Shown piece by piece: positions 25,073 to 33,060 of a stretch of DNA of 64,000 nt (within the stretch, counting starts at the first letter, position 1; each line of letters starts with the position of its first letter). The stretch is taken from the NCBI GenBank assembly GCA_029553295.1, contig JAKPCK010000141.1:1-64000 (forward strand). Direction: 5' to 3'. The notes under the pieces were generated by a model. It did no database searches, was not told the DNA's origin, and saw nothing but the letters and a program-made list of their open reading frames with translations. The stretch comes from Deltaproteobacteria bacterium (GTDB lineage: Bacteria > Desulfobacterota > Syntrophorhabdia > Syntrophorhabdales > Syntrophorhabdaceae). The translations under genes and the position numbers were made by a program.

Positions 25073-25552
25073 ATGAACATTTTTTCAGCAGGTGATATAT
25101 TTCAGTTTGCCATGAGGATAGAAGAATATGGTGAGATATTCTATCACAAGGCAGCCCTAAACGCAGAGAATGAGGAGGTAAGCAGGATATTTAACCGCCT
25201 CGCCGATGAAGAGGCAAAACACAAGACCATATTCCAGGACCTTTATTCAAAGGTTAAGGATAACAGGCCTGCAGAGAGCTATCCCGGGGAGTACATGGCC
25301 AATCTCAGGGCATTTCTTGACGGAAAGGTGATATTTATAAAAGAATCACAGGAAAAGGAGCTTGCCATTATAAAAGACACAGCCTCTGCAATAGATTTTG
25401 CCATCCAGAGGGAGCTCGATTCTATACTCTACTATCAGGAGTCAAAGCAGTTTGTCCACGAAAATCAGCAAAAACTTATAGACGATATTATCAATGAGGA
25501 GAGAAAGCACTTTGCTGTCCTCTCTGACCTGAAAAAATCGCTAAACAAATAA
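25073..25552 (+). CDS. Ferritin-like diiron protein (rubrerythrin-type domain without rubredoxin)
   Basis: A four-helix protein of about 159 residues. Diiron ligands are visible as EEYGEIFYHKA, DEEAKHKTIF, a third-helix Glu in QRELDSILYYQE and NEERKHF, that is two ExxH pairs. No rubredoxin Cys motifs follow, unlike classical rubrerythrin. The role is probably peroxide reduction or iron handling in an anaerobe. AGGAGG precedes the start; GTG at 25070 or ATG at 25073 are both possible. It is convergent with the M24 peptidase. Confidence 0.88.
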   Translation: MNIFSAGDIFQFAMRIEEYGEIFYHKAALNAENEEVSRIFNRLADEEAKHKTIFQDLYSKVKDNRPAESYPGEYMANLRAFLDGKVIFIKESQEKELAIIKDTASAIDFAIQRELDSILYYQESKQFVHENQQKLIDDIINEERKHFAVLSDLKKSLNK

Positions 25553-25577
25553 CAGGTTAAGGCCTTTAAAAAAACTT

Positions 25578-26780
25578 TTAAATAAAGACCAGGTCAATAG
25601 GGGCGTCTGTCACCCTCTCCAGGCAGTCCTTTCGTACTATAAAGTCTACCTCTATACCTATAGCGCCCCTGCCTGGGAATATGAATTTAGGCTCAAAGGC
25701 AAAGACCATACCCTCCTGCAGGATAATACTGTGCCTCGGTGTTATCACCGGGAGCTCGTTGATCTCAAGCCCGAGGCCATGGCCTATGAAACCCACCTTA
25801 CCCTTGCCATGACCCATAAAATGGTCATCAAGATCTGCCTTTTTAACTATGCTGTGCGCCCTTTCATAGACCTCTTTTCCATTGATGCCCTCTTTTGCAA
25901 AATCCATGGTAGTCTCTACTATCTCTCTGGCAATATCATAGGGTTTTCTAAAAAATTCATCGATGTTCCCTATCACATATGCCCTTGTCTCATCGGTTAT
26001 ATAGCCATTATAACCACCACCGTAATCAAGTAGTATTGGTATACCCCTTCTGATTACATTCATTGATGCGCCCTGGGCTATGGCATGGGTGATTCCTACA
26101 CCGGCTATGGGTACATCGCCTGATGACGGTATAGTGCAAGACCTTTCATGGGTTATGTATATATTCATCATCTCCTGATTAAGGCCCCTCATCCTTAAAA
26201 ATCCCTGATGCCCTTTTTTTCTGCCCTCTGCCCCCAGTATGGCATCTATCTCAAGCTCTGTCATCCCCTCTCTTATAACATCCTTTGCCCTACCGAGGAC
26301 AAAGGATGTGACCTCCCCGGATTTTTTTATCTGTTCAATCTCAAAAGGGCTCTTGATGAGTCTTAAATCCTTTATCTCATTGGATATGTCCACTACATTG
26401 CCTATTTTTAGGATATCCCTCCACCTCTCAAAGAGTGCCACAGGGACCACATCAAACTCCATCCCCAAAGTAGTGCCTTTTATACCCCTCTCATTGAGGA
26501 TATCCCTTATATCCCTTTCCCTCTTGATAGGTATGAAATCAAAAGGTGTCTCGTATCTTACCCTGTCTGCATTTCTCTCCACAAAGAGCATGGGCTCTCC
26601 ATCTACAGGGACAATGAGTGCGCCCTTCTGGACAGTCCCGGCAAAATAGAAGAGGTCTACATTCTGTATTATAAGGGATAAATCAACACCCTTTGCCTCC
26701 ATCTTTTTCTTGAGGTTTAATATCCGCTTTTCCAGTTCCTCTTTAGGTGTCAGTTCACCAACGCTTAAGTTCCTCAACAT
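25578..26780 (-). CDS. M24-family Xaa-Pro aminopeptidase-like metallopeptidase
   Basis: 400 residues: a creatinase-type N-terminal domain and a pita-bread catalytic domain. Metal ligands are seen as the two Asp in LDYGGGYNGYITDETR, His in GFIGHGLGLEINE, and Glu in FEPKFIFPG and GIEVDF. It releases N-terminal residues before proline or cleaves a related substrate. The start overlaps the last 26 bases of proS, with GAGGAAT inside proS acting as ribosome binding site, so translation is coupled. The combination of prolyl-tRNA synthetase and a proline peptidase in one transcript is suggestive. Confidence 0.88.
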   Translation of the reverse strand: MLRNLSVGELTPKEELEKRILNLKKKMEAKGVDLSLIIQNVDLFYFAGTVQKGALIVPVDGEPMLFVERNADRVRYETPFDFIPIKRERDIRDILNERGIKGTTLGMEFDVVPVALFERWRDILKIGNVVDISNEIKDLRLIKSPFEIEQIKKSGEVTSFVLGRAKDVIREGMTELEIDAILGAEGRKKGHQGFLRMRGLNQEMMNIYITHERSCTIPSSGDVPIAGVGITHAIAQGASMNVIRRGIPILLDYGGGYNGYITDETRAYVIGNIDEFFRKPYDIAREIVETTMDFAKEGINGKEVYERAHSIVKKADLDDHFMGHGKGKVGFIGHGLGLEINELPVITPRHSIILQEGMVFAFEPKFIFPGRGAIGIEVDFIVRKDCLERVTDAPIDLVFI

Positions 26781-28467
26781 ATTCCTCGACCCTCCTCACA
26801 ACTTCTTCTTTTTTAACCCTGATAGATTCTTTCTTGTCCCTTTCCTTGATCTCAACAAGGCCTTCTTTAAGGTTCCTCTCACCTATGGTTACCCTCAAGG
26901 GGATACCCATTAAGTCACAGTCTTTAAACTTTACACCCGGTCTCTCCTGCCTGTCATCAAAAATAACATCTATATTCTTTTCGAGAAGCTGTCTGTATAT
27001 AGCCTCGGCAAGCTCCATGCTCTCGGCATGGGAGCTATTTACAGGCAGTACATCTACCTCAAATGGTGCAATGGCAGCAGGGAGTATCATGCCGTTCTCG
27101 TCATTGCCCTGTTCTATGGCTGCTGCCACAATCCTGCTGACACCAATGCCATAGCAGCCCATGACCATGTATCTCTCCTCGCCGTTTTTATCGAGGAATG
27201 TTGCCTTCATGGCCTTGCTGTATTTAAGGCCGAGCTTAAAGATATGACCTACCTCTATACCCCTTGTAGAGGTAAGTGTGCCAGGACAACGGGGGCATCT
27301 ATCGCCTTCCCGGGCAATCTTTATGTCATAAAAGCCTTCTGCAGTAAAATCACCGAGATTGGCGTTTATTATATGGACATCTCTTTCATTGCCCCCTACT
27401 ACAAAATCCTCCATATATAGAATATCCCTGTCTGCATATAGGGGTATCTTTAAACCGATGGGGCCGGAAAAACCTAGGGGTCCTCCTGTAACATCCTCTA
27501 TGGTTGTCTCATCGGCAAGCTCCATATAGTCCAGCGACAGGAGGTTTCTCATCTTTGTTTCATTTATCTCCCTGTCGCCCCTGATAAGGACGCCTATAAC
27601 ACCTCTATCTGTATTATATATAATGGTCTTGATAAGCTCACCGGGAGAGACATTTAGAAAAGATGAGACCTCATCTATCCTTCTCTGGCCTGGGGTATCT
27701 ACTTTTTTAAAATAGCCTTTTTTAGATGAATGGGGTACTGTATCTGGATAACCTACCTCTGCCCTTTCAAGGTTTGCAGCATATCCACAGGCATCGCAGG
27801 ATATTATTATATCCTCTCCTGTATCGGCAAGGACCATGAACTCATGGGAAAAACTGCCTCCAATCTGTCCTGTATCTGCCTCCACAACCCTGAATCTAAA
27901 ACCGCATCTCTTGAATATATTTGTATATGCATCATACATATCCCTGTAGCTCTTCTCTGCACCCTCCTCATCCACATCAAAGCTATAGGCATCTTTCATC
28001 AAAAACTCCCTGCCCCTCATAACACCAAACCTGGGCCTTATCTCATCCCTGAATTTGGTCTGTATCTGATAGAGATTTACAGGGAGCTCCCTGTATGAGC
28101 GTATCTCCCTCCTCACAAGGTCTGTTACCACCTCTTCATGGGTAGGGCCGAGACAGAGCTCTCTGTTGTTTCTATCGAAAAACCTTAAGAGCTCTTTGCC
28201 ATATTTATCCCATCTTGTGCTCTCCTCCCATAGTTCTTTTGGCTGAACAAAGGGCATGAGTATCTCCTGTGCACCCTTTTTGTTCATCTCCTCCCTTATG
28301 ATATTTTCAACCTTTCTTAGGGATTTTAGTCCCAGGGGCAACCAGGTATATATACCGGATGCAAGCCTCCTTATAAAGCCAGCCCTTAGCATGAGCCTAT
28401 GGCTTATTACCTCTGCCTCTTTTGGATCCTCTTTCACTGTGGGGATAAACATCTTTGAAAAAAGCAT
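26755..28467 (-). CDS. proS: Prolyl-tRNA synthetase ProS (bacterial type)
   Basis: 570 residues with class II motifs: GIYTWLPLGLKSLRKVENIIR, FRDEIRPRFGVMRGREFLMKDAYSF and the motif 3 region GCYGIGVSRIVAAAIEQ. An editing (INS/YbaK) domain sits between motifs 2 and 3 (about residues 230-400), as in the E. coli type. The C-terminal anticodon-binding domain ends the protein. It is flanked by two peptidase genes in the same direction, 35 bases from the M20 peptidase. Confidence 0.96.
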   Translation of the reverse strand: MLFSKMFIPTVKEDPKEAEVISHRLMLRAGFIRRLASGIYTWLPLGLKSLRKVENIIREEMNKKGAQEILMPFVQPKELWEESTRWDKYGKELLRFFDRNNRELCLGPTHEEVVTDLVRREIRSYRELPVNLYQIQTKFRDEIRPRFGVMRGREFLMKDAYSFDVDEEGAEKSYRDMYDAYTNIFKRCGFRFRVVEADTGQIGGSFSHEFMVLADTGEDIIISCDACGYAANLERAEVGYPDTVPHSSKKGYFKKVDTPGQRRIDEVSSFLNVSPGELIKTIIYNTDRGVIGVLIRGDREINETKMRNLLSLDYMELADETTIEDVTGGPLGFSGPIGLKIPLYADRDILYMEDFVVGGNERDVHIINANLGDFTAEGFYDIKIAREGDRCPRCPGTLTSTRGIEVGHIFKLGLKYSKAMKATFLDKNGEERYMVMGCYGIGVSRIVAAAIEQGNDENGMILPAAIAPFEVDVLPVNSSHAESMELAEAIYRQLLEKNIDVIFDDRQERPGVKFKDCDLMGIPLRVTIGERNLKEGLVEIKERDKKESIRVKKEEVVRRVEEYVEELKRW

Positions 28468-28502
28468 CTATTAGCCTCCTCTTCCTGTGTATATCTTATA
28501 GG

Positions 28503-29813
28503 TCAATCTTTATAGGCAGCGAGAAACTCCACTATCTCATGGGTCCTCTCAACAGCATCACAGAAGCCTTCTATGGGTATCCTTTCATTCCTGCCGTGCA
28601 TCCTCACTACATCGTCTTTGGATAAGACCACAGGGAAGAATCCATAGGATGGTATGCCGAGGTTCCTGAAGTAACGGAGGTCTGATGCACCTGTGAGAAG
28701 AGATGGCAAAACAGGTATCTCCCCCATAGACCCCTCTATGACCTTTTTAATGCCCTTAAAATAACCGGTATTATAGGGCGATGGAATAGGGTCAGATGTC
28801 CCGCTGCTTATCCTTACAATCTCTATATCCCTTCCACATAGTCTCTCTATCTTTTTCATAAAGGCCTCTCTATCCTCCTGGGGAAGCAGCCTTGCATCAA
28901 AGTATGCCTCTGACTCAGATGGTATTACATTTATCTTCTCGCCGCTTTTCAATATGGTAAGGGTCACTGTGTTTTTTATAAGGGCATTATAAAAGGGGTT
29001 GTCTTCTATTGCCTTCTTGAACCTCTTATCTTTCAATGCCTCTTTGAGAGACGGAAACTTAAAGCCCCCGAGCCCCTTTCCTTTCAGTATCCCGGTAAGA
29101 TAGGTATTCACAACGCCTGTTACCCTCACAGGCCATTCATACGATAGTATAGAATGACATGCCCTTATAATCTTTTCATTGGCAGTGTCTTTTGTGGGCA
29201 TAGAACCATGACCACCTGTGCCCCTTGCCTTTATCATAAACTGGCTCAATTTTTTTTCTGCCACTGCTATCTGGGCATGGATAAAGCCATCCTCCTCTAT
29301 AATACAACCGCCTTCGCTTAAGACAAAGGATGCATCTTTGAGGTCTTTCACCTCGTTGAGCATAAATTCCACACCGTATTGACCCCCCACCTCTTCATCG
29401 CATGTGGCAAGGAATACAATGTCTCTCTCCGGTATAATTCCTTTTTTCTTAAGACCTATAAAGGCAAGGAGATGACATATAATCTGTGATTTCATGTCTA
29501 TAGTACCCCTGCCATATATAAAACCGTCCTTTAGCTCCCCTGAGAATGGATGGACCTCCCATTCGTCAGGGTTTGCTGGGACCACATCTATATGACCTAA
29601 AAGTATTATAGGCCTGCCCTTTTCCCTTCCTTTTATCCTTGATATGAGGTTGGCCCTCTTTTTAACCGGTAGATAGACCTGTGTCTCCATACCCTCTCTT
29701 CTCAATATATCCTCGAGAAAGGCAACGGCATCCTCCTCATTACCCGGGGGGTTGGTTGTGTTTATCCTTATAAAATCTGTAAGTAGTTTTACTGCATATT
29801 CTCTCTCTGTCAT
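28503..29813 (-). CDS. M20-family metallopeptidase (ArgE/DapE/carboxypeptidase type)
   Basis: 436 residues. Zinc ligands and catalytic residues are in LLGHIDVVPAN, GRGTIDMKSQ, and ATCDEEVGGQYG; a dimerisation domain interrupts the catalytic fold and a late His lies near the C-terminus (VRMHGRNERIP). It probably hydrolyses peptides or N-acyl amino acids. It is the first gene of a peptidase-proS-peptidase transcript. Confidence 0.88.
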   Translation of the reverse strand: MTEREYAVKLLTDFIRINTTNPPGNEEDAVAFLEDILRREGMETQVYLPVKKRANLISRIKGREKGRPIILLGHIDVVPANPDEWEVHPFSGELKDGFIYGRGTIDMKSQIICHLLAFIGLKKKGIIPERDIVFLATCDEEVGGQYGVEFMLNEVKDLKDASFVLSEGGCIIEEDGFIHAQIAVAEKKLSQFMIKARGTGGHGSMPTKDTANEKIIRACHSILSYEWPVRVTGVVNTYLTGILKGKGLGGFKFPSLKEALKDKRFKKAIEDNPFYNALIKNTVTLTILKSGEKINVIPSESEAYFDARLLPQEDREAFMKKIERLCGRDIEIVRISSGTSDPIPSPYNTGYFKGIKKVIEGSMGEIPVLPSLLTGASDLRYFRNLGIPSYGFFPVVLSKDDVVRMHGRNERIPIEGFCDAVERTHEIVEFLAAYKD

Positions 29814-29890
29814 ATTATCCTCTCAACAAAATTTTTATTGACTTGAAAAAAGTAAAGGCTGGTATTGAAAAAGCGTAAAACAGGGCATAA

Positions 29891-29918
29891 AAAATAAAAA
29901 GGGGGTTACCCCCCCTTA
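29891..29918 (-). terminator. Intrinsic terminator of the microprotein gene
   Basis: Read on the minus strand, a G-run (complement of 29909-29915) pairs with CCCCC (complement of 29901-29905) across a short TAA-containing loop. TTTTTATTTT follows. It lies 12 bases after the stop of the 24-residue gene and marks its transcript end. Confidence 0.75.
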
Positions 29919-29929
29919 AAGCTGCTTAG

Positions 29930-30004
29930 TTATTTCTTGGTCTTTTTCTCCTTTTTTGTGGTCTTCTTTGTGTCCTTTTTTGGTGCAGCCTTTTTGCAAC
30001 CCAT
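29930..30004 (-). CDS. Lysine-rich microprotein (24 aa)
   Basis: This 24-codon ORF is too short for most gene finders. It begins MGCKKAAPKK and ends KKEKKTKK; 13 of 24 residues are Lys, with a single Cys at position 3 and no hydrophobic stretch. AGGAGG with a 6-8 base spacer precedes the ATG, and an intrinsic terminator follows, so the unit looks like a complete small gene. The leader AGGAGGTGTTATT resembles that of hsp20 at 30976 (AGGAGGTGCTATT). A nucleic-acid- or ribosome-binding role would fit the charge but is speculative. Confidence 0.7.
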   Translation of the reverse strand: MGCKKAAPKKDTKKTTKKEKKTKK

Positions 30005-30090
30005 AATAACACCTCCTGTTTTTTAAGACCATATTATTTTAATGGGCAATATTTGTCAATAGGAATAATGAAAAAAAAATATAAATTATT

Positions 30091-30309
30091 TCAGCCTGCT
30101 ACAACCTCTTTGACCTCAGGGATCTCCTGTTTTAACTGCTTTTCTACGCCCATCTTCAGTGTCATCATGCTCATGGGGCAGCTACCGCATGCACCACGGA
30201 GTTTCACCTTGACAACCCCGTCGACCACATCTATAAGCTCTATGTCTCCCCCATCTCTCTGTAAAAAAGGTCTTATCTTATTAATCACAGCCTCTACCTT
30301 TTCTCTCAT
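30091..30309 (-). CDS. NifU C-terminal-domain (Nfu-type) iron-sulfur scaffold protein
   Basis: 72 residues consisting of one Nfu domain: RPFLQRDGGDIELIDV, then GACGSCPMSMMTLK with the cluster-binding pair Cys41 and Cys44. It carries a [4Fe-4S] cluster for delivery to apoproteins. GGAGG lies 6-8 bases before the ATG. It stands alone, with the microprotein gene 87 bp downstream and a repeat-bearing gap upstream. Confidence 0.93.
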   Translation of the reverse strand: MREKVEAVINKIRPFLQRDGGDIELIDVVDGVVKVKLRGACGSCPMSMMTLKMGVEKQLKQEIPEVKEVVAG

Positions 30310-30445
30310 CTATGCCTCCATATAATTTTTACCCGTTAAGGGGGTAGAAGAATTATAAACATATTTTGTGGATATGTAAATAGAGAGCTTTGAAAAATGT
30401 GTTACCCTGGGGGATAATCCTCACGAATAGCAGGATGGTTTTTTT

Positions 30446-30493
30446 GAGTCTGTAGCCATTTGTCTGTTGTCTATAGTCTTGCTATTAGTCCCT
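30446..30493 (+). repeat. Dispersed GTCTGTTGTCTATAGTCTTG patch
   Basis: GAGTCTGTAGCCATT, TGTCTGTTGTCTATAGTCTTG and CTATTAGTCCCTG follow one another. It matches the patch at 19264, including the preceding AGCAGGATGGT block (30429-30439). The 217 bp gap between nfu and hsp20 holds nothing else recognisable. Confidence 0.5.
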
Positions 30494-30526
30494 GCAATCT
30501 GTTCAAAGGGAAGGGGATTTATAGCC

Positions 30527-30976
30527 CTACTCAATCTCTACCTTTATCTCTTTTGGCATTGCCTTCTGGGTCTTGGGAACTGTTATCTTGAGTACACCGT
30601 CTTTATATGTTGCCTTGGCTTTATCTGCAACCACCTCTGTGGGGAGCTGAACAACCCTCTGAAATGCCCCGTAAACCCTCTCGGACCTGAAGTAATCTGT
30701 CTCTTTTATCTCCTCTTCTCTCTTACGCTCACCCTTCACAGTGAGTCTATCTTCTACTATGGATATAGATACATCTTTCGGGTCAATAGACGGGAGGTCA
30801 AAGGTCACAACAACATCCTTTTTTGTCTCATGGACATCTACTGCTGGAAGCCATGTCCCTTCCTTTATGGCAGAAAAGCCTGTCTTGTCAAAAAAGTCTT
30901 CAAAAAGCTTGTCCATCTCTTCCCTTAGGGTTGGAAACCTTAATTCCCATAAGCTCTTCCATGGTGTCAGTGTCAT
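30527..30976 (-). CDS. Hsp20 family small heat shock protein
   Basis: 149 residues with an alpha-crystallin domain (about residues 42-138). WLPAVDVHETKKDVVVTFDLP opens it, ERVYGAFQRVVQLP is the conserved middle, and YKDGVLKITVPK is the A-x-x-x-n-GVL box. It holds unfolding proteins in a refoldable state. A strong GGAGG precedes the ATG; no CIRCE-like inverted repeat is visible in the 33 bp to the next gene. Confidence 0.95.
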   Translation of the reverse strand: MTLTPWKSLWELRFPTLREEMDKLFEDFFDKTGFSAIKEGTWLPAVDVHETKKDVVVTFDLPSIDPKDVSISIVEDRLTVKGERKREEEIKETDYFRSERVYGAFQRVVQLPTEVVADKAKATYKDGVLKITVPKTQKAMPKEIKVEIE

Positions 30977-31009
30977 AATAGCACCTCCTTTTTTATTATT
31001 TTGATATGT

Positions 31010-31276
31010 CTAATCCCCTTCCCTTATCTGTCTTTTCCAGAAACTAACTATACCAAGGGGTCGGAAAAATAGCTGTATCAACTCCCACCCCTGTCTGCCA
31101 AAATCATTAAATAGACCGGACAGCTTGTCAATCTGTTCTACGCCCACATCATGGACCTCACATTCACCATCGGGCCTGCAGGCATACACGATATTCTTTT
31201 CAGGGTCTATAACTATACCTTTTTTTTCCAGGTCATCCATAGAAAAGATCTTTATTGTGTATTCGAATTTTTCCAT
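31010..31276 (-). CDS. Small hypothetical protein, DUF4177-like (88 aa)
   Basis: The sequence ends with LFNDFGRQGWELIQLFFRPLGIVSFWKR, like the LNELGxEGWELV...FKR core of DUF4177 proteins; the first half (YTIKIFSMDDLEKKGIVIDPE) is variable. A GGAG-rich ribosome binding site precedes the ATG. It lies 33 bp upstream of hsp20 in the same direction. Function is unknown. Confidence 0.65.
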   Translation of the reverse strand: MEKFEYTIKIFSMDDLEKKGIVIDPEKNIVYACRPDGECEVHDVGVEQIDKLSGLFNDFGRQGWELIQLFFRPLGIVSFWKRQIREGD

Positions 31277-31350
31277 CTCCCTATCTCCGATTGTTTTTTT
31301 CTAAGTTTTAATATAATATTAATGCATCCGTTTTTATTTTTAAAGCCCCT

Positions 31351-32262
31351 ATGAAAGATTTACCTGTATATATAGAAACTAAATCCCGGGGCAGGCTCGA
31401 CGAGATAATAGAAGAACTCGAAGATAGGCTTAACCCCTGTGTCCTGTGTCCGAGACAATGCCGGGCAAATAGATATGCAGGCGAGACAGGATACTGCAGG
31501 GCCCCTTATGATTTATACATATCCTCTGTCTTTCCCCATTTTGGTGAAGAGTCACCCCTTGTAGGAAAAAAAGGCTCTGGCACCATATTTTTCACACACT
31601 GTAATCTAAGGTGCATATTCTGCCAGAACTATGACATAAGCCTCTTTGGTGAAGGCCAGAGATACCCATACAGTATGCTTGCCAGTGCCATGATACAGCT
31701 CCAGGAGAGGGGATGCCACAATATAAATCTTGTGACCCCAACCCACTATGTACCCCAGATTATAAAGGCATTGAACATGGCCATAGATAATGGTCTTCAT
31801 ATACCCACTGTATATAACTGCGGGGGCTACGAATCTTTAGAGGTTATAATGCTTTTAGAGGGTGTAATAGACATATACATGCCGGATATAAAATTTCTCA
31901 ACAGAGAGCTGGCAAAAAGATACTGCAAGGCAGAGGATTATCCTGATGTGGTGAGGTCTGTCTTAAAGGAGATGCAAAGACAGGTTGGTGACCTCAAGAC
32001 CGATGAAGATGGCATAGCAAAAAGAGGGCTTATTATAAGGCACCTTGTAATGCCATCCTCCGTGGAGAACACAAAAGAGGTCTTAACCTTCATAAGGGAG
32101 GAGATATCAGAGGATGCCTTTGTCAATATCATGTCTCAATACCATCCCTGTCTCGGTACAGATGACTTCCCTGAGCTTTCCAGGAGGATTACCAATAAAG
32201 AATACACAGATGCACTATACTATGCAGAATCCATAGGCCTTAAAAGGGCCTCTAATCACTGA
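31351..32262 (+). CDS. Radical SAM protein of the PflA-like (AmmeMemoRadiSam-related) group
   Basis: 303 residues. CNLRCIFCQNYDIS at about residue 90 is the CxxxCxxC radical SAM motif. An extra N-terminal Cys set (NPCVLCPRQCRANRYAGETG) binds a further feature seen in this subgroup. Later ILRHLVMP-like (LIIRHLVMPSSVENT) and MSQYHPC segments match proteins annotated as pyruvate formate-lyase activating enzyme-like. No glycyl radical enzyme gene is adjacent, so the substrate is open. Its 3' end overlaps the convergent lipoprotein gene by 11 bases. Confidence 0.87.
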   Translation: MKDLPVYIETKSRGRLDEIIEELEDRLNPCVLCPRQCRANRYAGETGYCRAPYDLYISSVFPHFGEESPLVGKKGSGTIFFTHCNLRCIFCQNYDISLFGEGQRYPYSMLASAMIQLQERGCHNINLVTPTHYVPQIIKALNMAIDNGLHIPTVYNCGGYESLEVIMLLEGVIDIYMPDIKFLNRELAKRYCKAEDYPDVVRSVLKEMQRQVGDLKTDEDGIAKRGLIIRHLVMPSSVENTKEVLTFIREEISEDAFVNIMSQYHPCLGTDDFPELSRRITNKEYTDALYYAESIGLKRASNH

Positions 32263-32536
32263 GCTTTTTCCTCAGTGTATCATTGGCCTTCAGGACCTCC
32301 CCGGCATCCTTTCCTGTAATCTCCCAGCTATAGCCACCCTTTGAATCCTTTTTCAGTTTTATCTTTATGTCGCCCCTTAGGTTTTTCTTTATCTCCTCCA
32401 GCTCCCTCTTATACTGGGTATCATTCGCGCCTGCCTCCTCTTGAGTCTTCTTGGGAAGGGTCTCCGTTGGCTTACTACAGGAGATGCCAGATAAAAGGAT
32501 AAATACGGAAAAAAAGAATACGGAAAAAAACCTCAT
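32252..32536 (-). CDS. Hypothetical lipoprotein (94 aa)
   Basis: From the ATG at 32536 the product starts with [20 protein letters not shown], a signal peptide with lipobox SGISC. A longer TTG start at 32572 is open but adds a polar stretch before the signal. A charged helical part ([21 protein letters not shown]) and [17 protein letters not shown] follow. No family recognised. It is convergent with the radical SAM gene and divergent from the release-factor-like gene. Confidence 0.6.
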   Translation of the reverse strand: MRFFSVFFFSVFILLSGISCSKPTETLPKKTQEEAGANDTQYKRELEEIKKNLRGDIKIKLKKDSKGGYSWEITGKDAGEVLKANDTLRKKLSD

Positions 32537-32625
32537 GGATTCATAATACAATCTATTTTTTGTTGTTTTCAACTAAATTGTTGTCTTTGAACATCCAAAC
32601 AGGGTATAAATGGAATGGACGAGCC

Positions 32626-33060
32626 ATGGGTGTTACAAAGTTTATGATAAGCCCTGAAAAGGAGAGGGCACTCCAGGATAAGATGGCCAGACTGGGTATA
32701 AAAGAGGAAGACATCATAGAAAAATTTATCCGCTCCGGGGGCCCAGGGGGTCAAAACGTCAACAAGACATCTACCTGTGTATACCTGAAGCACCTCCCCA
32801 CAGGCATTGAGGTAAAGTGTCAGAGCGAGCGTTCCCAGGCCCTCAACCGTTTTCTTGCCAGGAGGAGGCTTGTGGAAAAGATAGAGTCACAGGTCCTTGG
32901 CAGGGAGAGCGAAAAACAGCGTATGATAGAGAAGATAAAGAGACAGAAACGCAGACGCTCCAGGAGGGCAAAGGAAAAGGTCCTTGCCCTAAAACACATC
33001 CAGTCTGAAAAGAAGAAATCCAGGGGTTTTAGGGTAGACCCTTCTGAATTAATCCCTTAA
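32626..33060 (+). CDS. Orphan class I release-factor-domain protein (ArfB/RF-like)
   Basis: About 145 residues from ATG 32626 ([16 protein letters not shown]); upstream ATG 32560 is also in frame. The core is [24 protein letters not shown] with the catalytic GGQ, followed by [20 protein letters not shown] and a very basic tail ([16 protein letters not shown]). It lacks the codon-recognition domains of RF1 and RF2, so it probably hydrolyses peptidyl-tRNA on stalled ribosomes, the basic tail entering the empty mRNA channel as in ArfB. The 3' end overlaps recD2 by 12 bases. Confidence 0.85.
   Translation: MGVTKFMISPEKERALQDKMARLGIKEEDIIEKFIRSGGPGGQNVNKTSTCVYLKHLPTGIEVKCQSERSQALNRFLARRRLVEKIESQVLGRESEKQRMIEKIKRQKRRRSRRAKEKVLALKHIQSEKKKSRGFRVDPSELIP

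Noticed and set aside
26747-28098. Several plus-strand ORFs of 120-135 codons
   Set aside because: Shadows of proS on the opposite strand; Ser/Leu-rich or Cys/Tyr-rich composition is typical of antisense frames here.
30977-31010. CIRCE-type operator before hsp20
   Set aside because: The short gap lacks the TTAGCACTC inverted repeat; regulation cannot be assigned.
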